A DNA stretch of 64,000 nucleotides from Pedobacter indicus (lineage in GTDB: Bacteria; Bacteroidota; Bacteroidia; Sphingobacteriales; Sphingobacteriaceae): positions 1,736,001-1,800,000 of the forward strand of contig NZ_QRGB01000001.1 in the NCBI RefSeq assembly GCF_003449035.1, given 5' to 3'. Below the pieces are notes generated by a model. The model was not told the origin of the DNA. It worked only from the letters and a program-made list of their open reading frames with translations, and ran no database searches. This document shows, one piece after another, positions 46,790 to 56,531 of this stretch. Made by a program: the position numbers and the translations under genes. Positions within the stretch are counted from its first letter, which is position 1; the number at the start of each line of letters is the position of its first letter.

Positions 46790-49399
46790 TTACCGCCAAT
46801 CATTGTCAAAGTCTCCAGAACTGATCAGCTGGTAGCGATCCCCACGATAGCGAAATATTTTGAAATCAGAATCGCCTTCATTTGAGAAATCCCTGATCGG
46901 CATACTCTTAATCATCGAATTTGAAGCGATCAGAACAATATACCTGTTGGGCTTAAGTGGATTAGGATAAACAAAAGAAATTAAGATGTCGTTCCCGTTT
47001 ATCCGTTCCTCCCTGAAAACAATGTGGTCTTCGTGAATCTGGATGGGCAACTGTTCTACAATCTTTTGTATTGTTTTATTGTGGAACCGTGTGCCTATCA
47101 AAACCAGGTTTGAGTTTTGAATATCTTCATTCGAAAGGTCAATCTCTTTGACCGAGATCATGTCGTTAAAGTAGATGTTCTGCCATAGGACATTAAGTGT
47201 GTCCCTGATTGGTCGATTTCTGTCAGCAAAGACCACTTTAAAACTATTGGCAAATGCGTGATTGATGGGGCCTTCGACCATATTATTTTTTCTGAAAGCG
47301 AACCTGCTATCCTTGTTATTAAGGTTAAAATAGAGTTTCTCATCAGACTTGACAATGCCGTTTGTCAGAACACCGTTCAATAATATCGTTCGTTCGTTCA
47401 TACGTCCCCGTAAGTCAAGTTCAAACCTGTTCACGTTTTTACTAGATATCCAAATCGTGTCCTTATCGAATGAAACCTTCACGATTGCAATACCGTCTCC
47501 AAGTTTCTCCAAGATCCGTAACCCATGGTTTTCCCCGTACTTTAGTTCAGATGTAGAGACGGTGATGCTATCCGGCCTGAGGTTCCGTTTCTTACCTTTC
47601 AAATACTCGAATGCCGACCTGTACCAGTCTGTCGGAGCTACAAAATGAGTGGTGTTTTCATCGATGTTGAGTACGGGATCCCTGGAATAGTTTTTCATCC
47701 GCTGAAAGATCCGCTCGGCAATTTCCACCGATACCATTTCGTCGTTTTTGGAATGTTGCATGAACAAATATGCATTCGATAGGTTTTCTATCCTGTACTT
47801 GTCGGTGTCGAACTTATTGATATCAAGGTCTGGGCCGTAAAAAATGTTGCCAGCCATCAATGAAGGAAAGCGGGTCGCTAGCGTCAAAGCTTTTCGGGAA
47901 GAGGAACTGCTGCCCAGGATGAATACCCTATCCTCATCAATGCTGTATCTCGTCTTCAGGTCAGCCATTATCTCCTGAAAGGCGGTCATCGCTATATCAT
48001 TGAGCCCCGGATGACCACGGATATTAAGCCAGACCAGCCCAAATCCATATTCGTCCGCCAGTCTCGAATCCCATAGATCCTGATCCCTGTTAGACGTATA
48101 CCAGCTTTCCAGATAGGGGACGGGGATATAACTAAAAGGGCACGAGAGGATCAAGGGGATCTTTTCCTTTCCTTGTTTTAAGCGTTCGGGTATATAGCTG
48201 CTGTAATATTGTTTACTCCCGTCGATTTTAGAGGTATATGCTTTTATCAAGCCATCGAAGTGTATGTTGGCGCCACGTTCCTCCCCGTCCTTCTTAAAGA
48301 AACTGCTGAGTTCCTTTGCATAGAGAACCCTGCTCCGGTCCCAATAGGCCCTGACGAAAGTCGACAGTTCTGGATCGTTGTCTTTGGTCTTCAAAAACTG
48401 CAAGCGTTCGTATGATGCCATCAGATCCATCTTATCCTTTTCCTGCAAGCCGCTGTTCATGGCCGTTTTGTACCTTTCCGAGATTTCATGCAAAATGGTG
48501 TCGAAGTCCCCATAATAGAAATCCTGTTCCAACTTCTCCCCGGCAATGTCAAATTCGATCCGGTAGAGCCCATTCCTTTCCACCGAACTTAAATCAACGG
48601 TCGCCATCCCGGTGCTTTTTGTTATCTGACCCAATTTGCCCTGCGCCACCACGTTCGAGTCGTTGCCAAATATCCTGTAACCGACATCGTCATGGATAAA
48701 TGGCCCTAAGTATGCCGTCAGGTTGGTGTCGACGATACTTTTTGTAAGGATCGAAAACCTATAGTCCGTTAGATAGTTTTCCTTCGCATGTTCCATGCTG
48801 CTTACAAAGAAATTGAACTTCCAATGCGAAGCAGATTCCATATCTGAATAGGCCAGTTTCAGGAGCAGGGTATTGCGGCCTTTTTTTAGTTTTGCCGGCA
48901 CATATTCCTCGTGGTATTTATACTGCACGCGTTTCCAGAGTGTCTCGTACACCGGTTCATTATTAAGCCATAATTTGGCGTGCTGCATACCGCTGAATAC
49001 AAAACTGACATCCTCATCTGTTTTATTGTTTATTTCACAAAATAGGTATACTACACCTTCTTCTTTTTGCACGTAATCCAGTATATTCACTCCCTGCGGT
49101 CTTGTCTTTATCAGGCCGCTTTTGAGGGTTGAATTGCGGCTGCCTACTTTCAGTAGATCGTCGAGGTTTATCTCGGCTTCTTTTGTTCCCGTTTCTAGGT
49201 TCAGGAAGTCGAAATCCATGACTCCCACCCTTGAGAATGAATCTTTAGGAAATGAACCCAAAAAGTGCCAATTTTGTACTTGGATCACATCGACTTGATC
49301 ATCGAATTTTATTTCATTTATTGCTGACGGAGCCCTATTGAAGCATGCCGATGTTATTAAAGAGAGAGTTAAGAATAAAAAAGTATAGCGGATTGTCAT
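46790..49399 (-). CDS. Large lipoprotein with alpha/beta-hydrolase (prolyl-oligopeptidase-like) domain
   Basis: An 869-residue lipoprotein, lipobox 'LITSACFN'. The N-terminal 270 residues look like beta-sandwich domains ('MQHAKLWLNNEPVYETLWKR'). The catalytic domain (about 400-615) has nucleophile elbow GSSSSS at 496-501 (probable nucleophile S498, with the usual last Gly replaced), acid D553 ('QHSKNDEMVS') and base H585 ('DENTTHFVAP'). A C-terminal region of 250 residues follows, with no family I recognise. It could be an esterase or peptidase in the periplasm. Its start overlaps the RND2 stop (ATGA), so it belongs to the export operon and may process the exported substrate; that role is inference. 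Confidence 0.72.
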   Translation of the reverse strand: MTIRYTFLFLTLSLITSACFNRAPSAINEIKFDDQVDVIQVQNWHFLGSFPKDSFSRVGVMDFDFLNLETGTKEAEINLDDLLKVGSRNSTLKSGLIKTRPQGVNILDYVQKEEGVVYLFCEINNKTDEDVSFVFSGMQHAKLWLNNEPVYETLWKRVQYKYHEEYVPAKLKKGRNTLLLKLAYSDMESASHWKFNFFVSSMEHAKENYLTDYRFSILTKSIVDTNLTAYLGPFIHDDVGYRIFGNDSNVVAQGKLGQITKSTGMATVDLSSVERNGLYRIEFDIAGEKLEQDFYYGDFDTILHEISERYKTAMNSGLQEKDKMDLMASYERLQFLKTKDNDPELSTFVRAYWDRSRVLYAKELSSFFKKDGEERGANIHFDGLIKAYTSKIDGSKQYYSSYIPERLKQGKEKIPLILSCPFSYIPVPYLESWYTSNRDQDLWDSRLADEYGFGLVWLNIRGHPGLNDIAMTAFQEIMADLKTRYSIDEDRVFILGSSSSSRKALTLATRFPSLMAGNIFYGPDLDINKFDTDKYRIENLSNAYLFMQHSKNDEMVSVEIAERIFQRMKNYSRDPVLNIDENTTHFVAPTDWYRSAFEYLKGKKRNLRPDSITVSTSELKYGENHGLRILEKLGDGIAIVKVSFDKDTIWISSKNVNRFELDLRGRMNERTILLNGVLTNGIVKSDEKLYFNLNNKDSRFAFRKNNMVEGPINHAFANSFKVVFADRNRPIRDTLNVLWQNIYFNDMISVKEIDLSNEDIQNSNLVLIGTRFHNKTIQKIVEQLPIQIHEDHIVFREERINGNDILISFVYPNPLKPNRYIVLIASNSMIKSMPIRDFSNEGDSDFKIFRYRGDRYQLISSGDFDNDWR

Positions 49400-52300
49400 G
49401 ATTTTTTATATTGCGAATAAAGCTGCTTTTTTCTTCCTACACCCATAAAAAGCGGTAAAAACAAAAAGATTGCAATCAGTGAGACCACCAGCCCTCCAAT
49501 CGTTCCTGCAGCCAATGGAAACCAGAACCCTTCTCTAAAATCACCGATTAAGAAAGGGATGAAACCTAATATCGTTGAAACAATGGTTAAGAGTACCGGT
49601 CTGATCTTTGCGTTCCATGCTTTGATATAAGCTTTGTCTCGAGCTATTTTAAAACGGGAGCGAATAGTATTGTACTCGTCCAGAATATAGATATTAGCGT
49701 TAATGGTGATTCCTGAAAGTAGGATAAAAGAAGCAAAGCCACCCTGATCAAAGTTTAATTCAAACAGGTAAAAGGTCAGAAATATCCCAATAAAAGATAT
49801 CGGTACAACGAATAGGATACAGAGAGGCTGCCGGAATGAGTTGAACAGGATGCTTGTCGTAAAATAAATAACAATAAATATCAGCAACAGCAGAACATAC
49901 TGCTTATTACTATCTTTTCCCCATAAGTTCTGCTGGTCAGCATTAGCAATGGTATATCCCATTGGCAATTGCTTTTCATAATCGTCGATAGCTCGTTCAA
50001 GTACTTTTTTCCCCTGCTCAGCTGCGCCAATGTACTCGTACTGCAAACACAAGCGATATTGTTGATCAACTTTAACTACGCTGTTCGGCGTTTGCTCCCT
50101 TTTAATAACAGCGAGATCAGATAGTTTATAATAGCGGTCATTAAAAAATACCGGTGTATTGTTCAAATCCCAAATATTGTAAATTTCCGAATAGGCAGAC
50201 TTTAAATAAACCTCTTGTCGCTTGTCATCATCAAACAAATCTTCTACGTAGGCTCCGCTATTAAAAATTGTGTTTAGTTGAGCATATAAGTTGATGGGTG
50301 CTATGTTTTCGTAGGCCAGCTTTTCGTTGTCGATATCAAAGTTGTATTCTTCGTAATCATCTTTATACCAGCTGAATTCAGAACGTATATTGACATCGTT
50401 AATCCTTCGGTGTTGAATTAATTCCTGTTTAAAAATAGTTGCTAGCTCCATTAGCTCGTCGTAGTTGTAGCCAAACATCTCAACACGATAGGAGCCGGCG
50501 CCCTCACGTACATCATTGCTAAAACCATCACCGAACCCATAAACACCCCAACTTCCACCCCCAAGTGTCAATGATTTGCTGATCACATTGGCTTTTAGAA
50601 CATGCGGGAAAGCCGTACGCTGATGTTCTTTTTTAAACTGCACATTGATGCTAGCCTGACGGGGGCTGCTGATATTGGTTTGAAACAGGCTTATCTCTTC
50701 AAATTGACTCAAATAAGATTCCATACCCTTTACCAAATTATTCATCTGTTCCAGGGTATAATAATTGGGTAGAGAGGCCGTGATATAGAGATTTGTTTCT
50801 TCCCGGTCAGCATAATAAGAGCCCTCATAAACATCTTCCACGAAAAGACGTAGTGTACCACCCAATGCTTTATCCACATAGGGCTTTATTCCCTCAGTGT
50901 AGGTGTCGCTCCCTAACGTAGCATTATACCATCCTGCAAACCGACTGTCACCCTCCATTTCATCGGGCAACATAAAAACGGGTATACCAAAAGCAAGAAT
51001 CAGCAAGGTGATCACGATCCCTTTTCTTCTATAAAAGATTCGGCATAAACCAAGGTAGAAGTGATTAAAATGATAGTTCAGCCGAATTAGCCATGCGCGT
51101 CTTCCACCATGTTTTTTTATTCGTTTCTTTTCCGAAATTTTCAACTTCTCCATCAATGCCGGAACCAGAAATAAAGCCACAATTAGGGAAAGTGATAGGT
51201 TGATGATCAGTACTATCGCAAAATCAATCAGATTGAGTCTGGTTTTTTCGTCCAGGAAGAAAATTACCGAAAGCGCTATAATGGTCGTCAGTGTCGCCGT
51301 CAGAATAGCAAAGAAGGCCAGAATATTTTTCCGTTTGATGATCTGATCCGCCATGACGATGGTATTGTCAATGATCAAAGTAATCGATATGGTAATCCCC
51401 GCCAGCGAATACAGTTGGATTTCCACCTGAAAAAGATAATAGAAAATGACTGCTGCAAATATATTGACCACCACAGATATAATCACCATGAGTGTATATT
51501 TTAAACTTCGGTAAGCAATCAACACAAAAAGTAATAAAATCAGTAGCGTCAATCCGGTTCGGAAATATATTTTCGCCAACTCCTCTTTGATATAGTCGGT
51601 ACTATCGTAATTCAGGTGAATCTGGTAACCCGGCGAAAAACTCATAGAAAGAGCTTCAATTTCATCTTTTATTTCTTCTGCAAGAGTCAGCTGATTGGCA
51701 TTGTCCTCTGCAACGATAGAAAGGTATATCGAGTTTAGACCATTAACCCGAAAATAACGTTGTGGTTCCGCTTCTACATGAACTATTTCGGCAAGTTGAT
51801 CCAAGTTAATGATTTTTCCGTCTTCTGCTTTTATCTGAATACTACCTAGATCATAAGCTACGGGAAGGGCCAAAACCCTCATCCACTGATCCGTTGTTTC
51901 GTCCACACTTACCCGTCCTAAACCTAAAAACTCTTGTTGCAATTGCTCCTCGATCGCTTGCTCGATCGATTCATGACTGACTTTATGTGCCTCTAATTTC
52001 CGGTAATCATACAATATGTGATATTCTGTGCCCGTAGCTCCATATACATCAATGCGGTGTATCCCTTCAATATGCGCTAATTTAGGGCGAATATTATTCT
52101 CAACATATTCTTGTATATCGGTAGGCGTCAGTGGCGCGTTAACTGTATAATTCAAGAACGATTGGTTTCTGTTATCTGCCTGGGAAACAGTAATACTGGG
52201 ATAAGAGACATTTGAAGGTAGCGAGCTCCATGCTTGTCGGATGATTGTTGACACTTCAAAGCGGGCGTTCTCTATGTTGGTATGCTTATCAAACTCAAGC

Positions 52301-52563
52301 GTAATTTTACCGCTTCCATTATCTGATGAAGAAGTGATTGACCGTACCCCTTTAATCCTGTTCAGCATCGCCTCCAGCTTCGACGTAGTTTCAATTTCAA
52401 CAATACGTGGTGAGCTTCCTGGCATCGCAAATTGAACACTTATCTGAGGTAGCGTTTTAGATGGTGAAAGTTTTACCGAAAGCTCTGGCAAAAGAAATAA
52501 ACCTACAATGGTCAAGCAGACTGCGATCAGGATAATCGAGAAAGAAGAAGCATAGGTTTTCAT
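49396..52563 (-). CDS. RND family efflux permease 2
   Basis: A 1055-residue inner-membrane RND protein, about the usual length. TM1 starts at residue 8, two large periplasmic loops follow, with TM4 'ISITLIIDNTIVMADQIIKR' holding the proton-relay Asp (second Asp of the usual DD replaced by Asn) and the second-half equivalents 'GITINANIYILDEYNTIRSR'. It is the second RND permease of the system and is clearly distinct from the one at 57063-60161, with a degenerate N-terminal consensus. The two may form a heterotrimer, as MdtB/MdtC do. 17 bp follow tolC; overlaps the hydrolase gene by 4 nt. Confidence 0.88.
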   Translation of the reverse strand: MKTYASSFSIILIAVCLTIVGLFLLPELSVKLSPSKTLPQISVQFAMPGSSPRIVEIETTSKLEAMLNRIKGVRSITSSSDNGSGKITLEFDKHTNIENARFEVSTIIRQAWSSLPSNVSYPSITVSQADNRNQSFLNYTVNAPLTPTDIQEYVENNIRPKLAHIEGIHRIDVYGATGTEYHILYDYRKLEAHKVSHESIEQAIEEQLQQEFLGLGRVSVDETTDQWMRVLALPVAYDLGSIQIKAEDGKIINLDQLAEIVHVEAEPQRYFRVNGLNSIYLSIVAEDNANQLTLAEEIKDEIEALSMSFSPGYQIHLNYDSTDYIKEELAKIYFRTGLTLLILLLFVLIAYRSLKYTLMVIISVVVNIFAAVIFYYLFQVEIQLYSLAGITISITLIIDNTIVMADQIIKRKNILAFFAILTATLTTIIALSVIFFLDEKTRLNLIDFAIVLIINLSLSLIVALFLVPALMEKLKISEKKRIKKHGGRRAWLIRLNYHFNHFYLGLCRIFYRRKGIVITLLILAFGIPVFMLPDEMEGDSRFAGWYNATLGSDTYTEGIKPYVDKALGGTLRLFVEDVYEGSYYADREETNLYITASLPNYYTLEQMNNLVKGMESYLSQFEEISLFQTNISSPRQASINVQFKKEHQRTAFPHVLKANVISKSLTLGGGSWGVYGFGDGFSNDVREGAGSYRVEMFGYNYDELMELATIFKQELIQHRRINDVNIRSEFSWYKDDYEEYNFDIDNEKLAYENIAPINLYAQLNTIFNSGAYVEDLFDDDKRQEVYLKSAYSEIYNIWDLNNTPVFFNDRYYKLSDLAVIKREQTPNSVVKVDQQYRLCLQYEYIGAAEQGKKVLERAIDDYEKQLPMGYTIANADQQNLWGKDSNKQYVLLLLIFIVIYFTTSILFNSFRQPLCILFVVPISFIGIFLTFYLFELNFDQGGFASFILLSGITINANIYILDEYNTIRSRFKIARDKAYIKAWNAKIRPVLLTIVSTILGFIPFLIGDFREGFWFPLAAGTIGGLVVSLIAIFLFLPLFMGVGRKKQLYSQYKKS

Positions 52564-52580
52564 GGGCCTTACTCTCTTTT

Positions 52581-54053
52581 TTAATGCATTACATCAAACT
52601 GATACGTCAGTGGTTCCTGCTTTTCAAAATCGTACAGCGTCAACTTTCGTAGCTTATAGTAATTTTGCCAGTAGTACCTCAATGTCGAAATATAATTGCT
52701 TTGCGCTTCTTTTTGCCTGTTTTGGGCCAAAGTCAAACTATTTATATCTGCTTTCCCTATGATGAAGCGCGCTTTTGTAGCTTCATATGCCATATTAGCC
52801 AGATCTGAAGCTTCTTGTGCTGAGGCTATCATATCCAGTTGTATTTCAAAATCGTTGAGCGTAATCCGTACCTCCTGATCCAGGCTCAGCTCCTCCTGTT
52901 GGAAGGTAATCTGAGCCACACCCAAATTATTCCTGGCCATATTGGCTTTTCCTTTTCTAACCCCCCAATCCACAAGCGGTACGGTCAAGCTAATAGAAAC
53001 CAGATCTTGCCGAAGTGGCTGATAGTAAGCATCCGCAAAGTTGTTGGCTATTTGATTGAAGCCCACACTTGCGGACAGGCTCGCATCGAATAAAGTACTC
53101 TTTTTAGTCTGGTCAACTTCCCTTTCCGCTTCCAATACCTGTTGTTGATTGGCAAGATAATTTGGGTTGTTGTTCTTAGCATACTCCAGCGCCTTCTCCA
53201 GAGAGATATCTAGTTTCCGCGGCACCTCTGGTAATTCCAAAACAACATCTGTTTCTTTATCCAGGTTCAAATACGATACGAAGCTATACTTTGCTTTTTT
53301 AAGTTCTACCTCTGCATTTTTTAATGTGTTTTGTGCATTGATCGCATCAAGACGGAGTGTTAGTAAGTCTGCCTGAGAAATCGAAGCAATTTGTTGTCTC
53401 TGCTTACCAATGTTGTACAAGGTATCTGTAGATAGTACATTATCTTTCGCCAGGTCATATTCAGCTTGTGCTAAAGCCAAATTGAAAAAGTATTCAATAA
53501 CCGTTTCCGAAATCTCTTCCCGGTCGAAGAGGTACTGTTTCTTGGCCTCCTCATATTTTAGCGGTTCTATCTTCTTCTCCCATTTAAAACTATTAAAACC
53601 AAATAGTGCTTGCGAATATCCCACCCGAATGGGGACAGATGTAAACTGCGTATAGGTACTAGCACCAAAGTTTCGCATATAGCCTAACTCGGAGTCAACG
53701 AACACTGTACCTCCCGTTACGTCAATATTTTGAGCCAGTGAAAGGTTACCATAAGAGAACAAGGATTGTTGCCGGCGGTAGACATCAATATTATTCTCCG
53801 AATCATACCTCCTTGTAAAGTCTCGGGTATACTGAATAGGTGTCATGGTCAAGCTCAGCGTAGGTAGGCGGCCTGCTTTATAGGCATGGTATTCCCAGTA
53901 GCCCGCTTGGTAAAGGTTTTTGGCTCGGAAAGACTGTAAAGAGCTGTCAGCTGCTAATCCGATACTTTCAGAAAGTGAAAGTATTTCAGTTTTCTGAGCT
54001 ATTGCAGAATTACAGAATAATCCGAATATCAATATATATACTAGCTTTTTCAA
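52581..54053 (-). CDS. TolC family outer-membrane factor
   Basis: A 490-residue outer-membrane channel protein with signal peptide ending 'CNSAIAQ'. Two long helical regions typical of TolC: 'FFNLALAQAEYDLAKDNVLS' to 'DLLTLRLDAINAQNTLKNAE', and 'RITLNDFEIQLDMIASAQEA' to 'DINSLTLAQNRQKEAQSNYI', each with the heptad pattern of coiled coils; 'VPLVDWGVRKGKANMARNN' marks the second strand-helix junction. It would form the exit duct for the RND permeases here. The propeller gene upstream ends 3 bp before its start, so they are translationally linked. Confidence 0.9.
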   Translation of the reverse strand: MKKLVYILIFGLFCNSAIAQKTEILSLSESIGLAADSSLQSFRAKNLYQAGYWEYHAYKAGRLPTLSLTMTPIQYTRDFTRRYDSENNIDVYRRQQSLFSYGNLSLAQNIDVTGGTVFVDSELGYMRNFGASTYTQFTSVPIRVGYSQALFGFNSFKWEKKIEPLKYEEAKKQYLFDREEISETVIEYFFNLALAQAEYDLAKDNVLSTDTLYNIGKQRQQIASISQADLLTLRLDAINAQNTLKNAEVELKKAKYSFVSYLNLDKETDVVLELPEVPRKLDISLEKALEYAKNNNPNYLANQQQVLEAEREVDQTKKSTLFDASLSASVGFNQIANNFADAYYQPLRQDLVSISLTVPLVDWGVRKGKANMARNNLGVAQITFQQEELSLDQEVRITLNDFEIQLDMIASAQEASDLANMAYEATKARFIIGKADINSLTLAQNRQKEAQSNYISTLRYYWQNYYKLRKLTLYDFEKQEPLTYQFDVMH

Positions 54054-54056
54054 TGT

Positions 54057-55196
54057 CTATATTTTGAATTTGTATAAAAAGAGGATCGGACTATTGTCAG
54101 TGCTTTCACGATCGAGCAAACATTCTAGTTCCAGATCAAGATCATAACCTGCATTTTTTTTATTTCGCAAATCAGATGGGAGTAGAGTAGCGACGATAAA
54201 TTCATTAATTCTTCCGACCGGTTTACTCATACCTCCAATCTTCATCTTATCTTCGAATATCTTTGTTGTGAAACCAAGAGTTTCACCACTCCGTTTGTTA
54301 TATAGTCCAAGAAAGTGTTGATTGGAGACGGTGTAATAAGTATTTAAAATGTTTCCAGTTTCTAAAATGTCGTAATGAGAAATATATTCAGAATTACGTA
54401 ATGTTTTCAGAGCTCCTTCTTTTTTATCGGATAGTTTATCGAGGTATTCTTTCGGTGGGAGCTCAAAATTTCCGAACCGCAGGTTATACACAGGTTCAAA
54501 CTTGTTATCGTTAAAAGAATAAACGATTGGGTTAAGTTGTGCATAAGCATGAATGTTCCCTTGGCTTTTATAGATCGTCTTCTTGAAGTTTTGAGGTAGA
54601 CTGGATATTTTTTTTATATAAGTGTTTGTTACAGCCATTTTCCGGTTAGATAGGAGAAATTCCCATTCTTTATGGTTAGGCTCATCGTCAACATTCTTTA
54701 TCAAATACTGCTTATCGTCTAAATATTCAAAGCTGGTAGATCGTATTGGTAAGTTTATTTCCGTTATGAAATTATAACTGTATAGACTATAATTGACTAC
54801 TTTTTTTTGGACGAAGTCAACAATGGATATTAATCCAGCTTCTTCATCGATACTGAAAGAATTTGCCATAACGAATTGCCCTTTTTCTTTCCCTCGACTA
54901 CCGATTTGGCTAATAAAATTACCAGATAAGTCAAATGCTGAGAGATATGCATCAGGTCCTTCCGTCAAAATAAATATTTTATTAAGAGCATAGTCTACTT
55001 GGATTATGGACTCTTCAATTAGTTTTTCGTCAGCTTTTAACTTTATATAATTTGTTGCTAATAGATCATAGGGATCAGACCCTTGTTCTTTAAAATCAAG
55101 AGTTAAGACATTTAAACGAGTGTTTTGATTATCGACGTTACATGATCCTAAGACAAGGAAAAAGCAAAAAAATATAAACAGGCAATAATGGTACAT
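54057..55196 (-). CDS. 6-bladed beta-propeller lipoprotein without peptide partner
   Basis: A 379-residue lipoprotein, lipobox 'LVLGSCNVDN', then beta-rich propeller-type repeats ('KIFILTEGPDAYLSAFDLSG', 'GQFVMANSFSIDEEAGLISI'). Same family as the three propellers in the peptide cassettes, but no NVEALA gene precedes it. Instead a tandem repeat/-7 box is 45-109 bp upstream of the start, giving a short leader of about 38 nt. Its stop is 3 bp from tolC, so it is the first gene of a propeller-tolC-RND2-hydrolase operon. Its role may be in the export machine itself, for instance as a sensor or docking lipoprotein (inference). Confidence 0.75.
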   Translation of the reverse strand: MYHYCLFIFFCFFLVLGSCNVDNQNTRLNVLTLDFKEQGSDPYDLLATNYIKLKADEKLIEESIIQVDYALNKIFILTEGPDAYLSAFDLSGNFISQIGSRGKEKGQFVMANSFSIDEEAGLISIVDFVQKKVVNYSLYSYNFITEINLPIRSTSFEYLDDKQYLIKNVDDEPNHKEWEFLLSNRKMAVTNTYIKKISSLPQNFKKTIYKSQGNIHAYAQLNPIVYSFNDNKFEPVYNLRFGNFELPPKEYLDKLSDKKEGALKTLRNSEYISHYDILETGNILNTYYTVSNQHFLGLYNKRSGETLGFTTKIFEDKMKIGGMSKPVGRINEFIVATLLPSDLRNKKNAGYDLDLELECLLDRESTDNSPILFLYKFKI

Positions 55197-55240
55197 TTGA
55201 GTTAATTATATATCGGGCACTGAAGTAGTTGACTTTGCTT

Positions 55241-55305
55241 TGAAATTATGAAGTGGTAGTTTTAATTCAAAAGGAATCACCTCCTCAATTCTTTCTCAAT
55301 TCTTT
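55241..55305 (-). promoter_or_regulatory. Tandem 11-bp operator and -7 box upstream of the 55196 propeller gene
   Basis: Two perfect copies of AAAGAATTGAG (minus strand) at 55284-55305, then TAATTTCA at 55241-55248, starting 36 bp past the repeat. TTTTG lies where a -33 element is expected. The repeat is part of the segment duplicated from the RND1 gene end at 57051-57072, but the sequence below it is not, so the matching -7 box is not explained by the duplication. Confidence 0.65.
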
Positions 55306-55397
55306 TCCTGTTTTCTATAAATCGCCCAATAGGCGAGAGGCACCACAAATACACTGATAATGGTTCCTATGACCATACCACCAATCGTAGCAATCGC
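55284..55397 (-). repeat. Direct repeat copy 2 (RND1 3' end plus operator)
   Basis: About 114 bp align without gaps to 57051-57164 (offset 1767) with 6 mismatches by eye. The two copies bracket cassette 2. Recombination between them would delete the peptide and propeller genes at 55421-56832. Confidence 0.9.
55296..55397 (-). pseudogene. Remnant of an RND permease C-terminus
   Basis: The minus strand encodes 33 residues (AIATIGGMVIGTIISVFVVP, then LAYWAIYRKQEKN and stop) identical to the end of RND permease 1 at 57063-60161. All six nucleotide differences are third-position synonymous changes (for example GCG/GCA, ATT/ATC, CCT/CCC). Upstream of 55397 the similarity stops abruptly. An ATG at 55422-55424 overlaps the propeller stop and could open a 42-codon frame, but the rest of the permease is missing, so I treat it as a remnant. 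The pattern suggests origin from a diverged functional homolog, not decay after local duplication. Confidence 0.85.
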
Positions 55398-55420
55398 CCT
55401 CAGCCGTTTTATCGCCATTC

Positions 55421-56509
55421 TCATCTCAATTCTTGTAATATTTGTCTGATGTCGTATTTATAGAGTTCATCCGAATGAACATCAAAAGTATACATTTCAC
55501 CTCTATTGAGATCGAAATCGAAAGACGTAATATGATGTTCAAGGTTAATCTCTATTAGTGGTTTTCCGTCATAATCAAAGAACAGAATTCGGGGTTTTTT
55601 TTCTCGGTTTGTCTGATAGATCGATTCCTTTTCATTAATATGCAGAGTTCCAAAATAGTTATCGAACAATCTTAAGTCAGCAAACGTATAAAGTCTGTCA
55701 CCTAGACTTTTTTGTTGGATTTTATTTATGTCGTTTAATTTTGATTCAACCGAGACAGTTTTTTTGAAAATACCATCCAAGGAGTAAATGTTAAGATGAT
55801 TTAGACCAATGGGCATTTCAACTATCTTTCCATTTTTATTGTGAGCTTTTGTAATGGTCGATAGTATATTAATATCTTCATTCATTTCGATTTTAGCACT
55901 ATTCAATACATTTAGCACTTCAGACGTTTTCTTTTCGTTTCTGTGATATAGATACCTAAGTTGCTGAGTTAGATCTGGGCTCGCTTCCTTGAATAAATAT
56001 TGTGACGAATCAATTACAACTGAATTAAATAAAAAAGGTGGAATAGAGTCCGTTACAATCGAAATACTTAAAGCTTTATCATTAATTGATTTGTCAATAT
56101 TCATTTTTAATAATCTACCCCTTTGAGAGTCATAAATATATGCATAGAGCGAGTCGTATGTGTGAAGAGTGCCTTTAGTAGCTATACTCGGAGGTTGTAA
56201 GAACTGAAAAGGGCCTTCGCCTATTGTCAAGAAATTGCCAAGTATCGAATAATCATTTAGTGAAACAAATGACCACAGGCCATCATCGTCGATTGTAGAA
56301 AAAATTAATAGTGAGTCATGTATAGCGAAATTACGAATACCAATTACATCGATGTCAACGAAGGTTCTTTCTTTTAAAGTAACGCTTTTTGGAAATTTTT
56401 TAACGAAATCAACCTGTTTAAACGCCATATTATTAGTGATTGACTCTTTACAACCAACTGTTAATATGGCAAAGACCAAGATCATCAGATGAATGTTTTT
56501 TTTTCTCAT
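55421..56509 (-). CDS. 6-bladed beta-propeller lipoprotein (cassette 2)
   Basis: A 362-residue lipoprotein starting MRKKNIHLMILVFAILTVGC, lipobox 'LTVGC'. A Met 11 codons upstream lies inside the intergenic hairpin and gives a poor signal peptide, so I reject it. Beta-rich propeller repeats: 'IRNFAIHDSLLIFSTIDDDG', 'LHTYDSLYAYIYDSQRGRLL', 'FDFDLNRGEMYTFDVHSDEL'. It follows the NVEALA peptide gene on the same strand by 59 bp. Its last codons contain one CAAGAATTGAG half-site. It directly abuts the RND1 remnant, marking the end of the inserted unit. Confidence 0.75.
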   Translation of the reverse strand: MRKKNIHLMILVFAILTVGCKESITNNMAFKQVDFVKKFPKSVTLKERTFVDIDVIGIRNFAIHDSLLIFSTIDDDGLWSFVSLNDYSILGNFLTIGEGPFQFLQPPSIATKGTLHTYDSLYAYIYDSQRGRLLKMNIDKSINDKALSISIVTDSIPPFLFNSVVIDSSQYLFKEASPDLTQQLRYLYHRNEKKTSEVLNVLNSAKIEMNEDINILSTITKAHNKNGKIVEMPIGLNHLNIYSLDGIFKKTVSVESKLNDINKIQQKSLGDRLYTFADLRLFDNYFGTLHINEKESIYQTNREKKPRILFFDYDGKPLIEINLEHHITSFDFDLNRGEMYTFDVHSDELYKYDIRQILQELR

Positions 56510-56531
56510 TGAATATTGACTAAGAGTTAAA

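Noticed and set aside
48412-48699. Pro/Ser/Arg-rich plus-strand frame inside the hydrolase gene
   Set aside because: Composition is typical of antisense reading of a coding gene; no start context or family signature.
55296-55424. A real 42-residue membrane protein starting at the ATG that overlaps the propeller stop
   Set aside because: It is identical to the RND1 C-terminus from its tenth residue on and lacks the rest of the permease; a remnant explains it better.
55425-55435. Single CAAGAATTGAG half-site in the end of the cassette 2 propeller gene
   Set aside because: No second repeat unit and no -7 box at the expected distance; reported only as a note.
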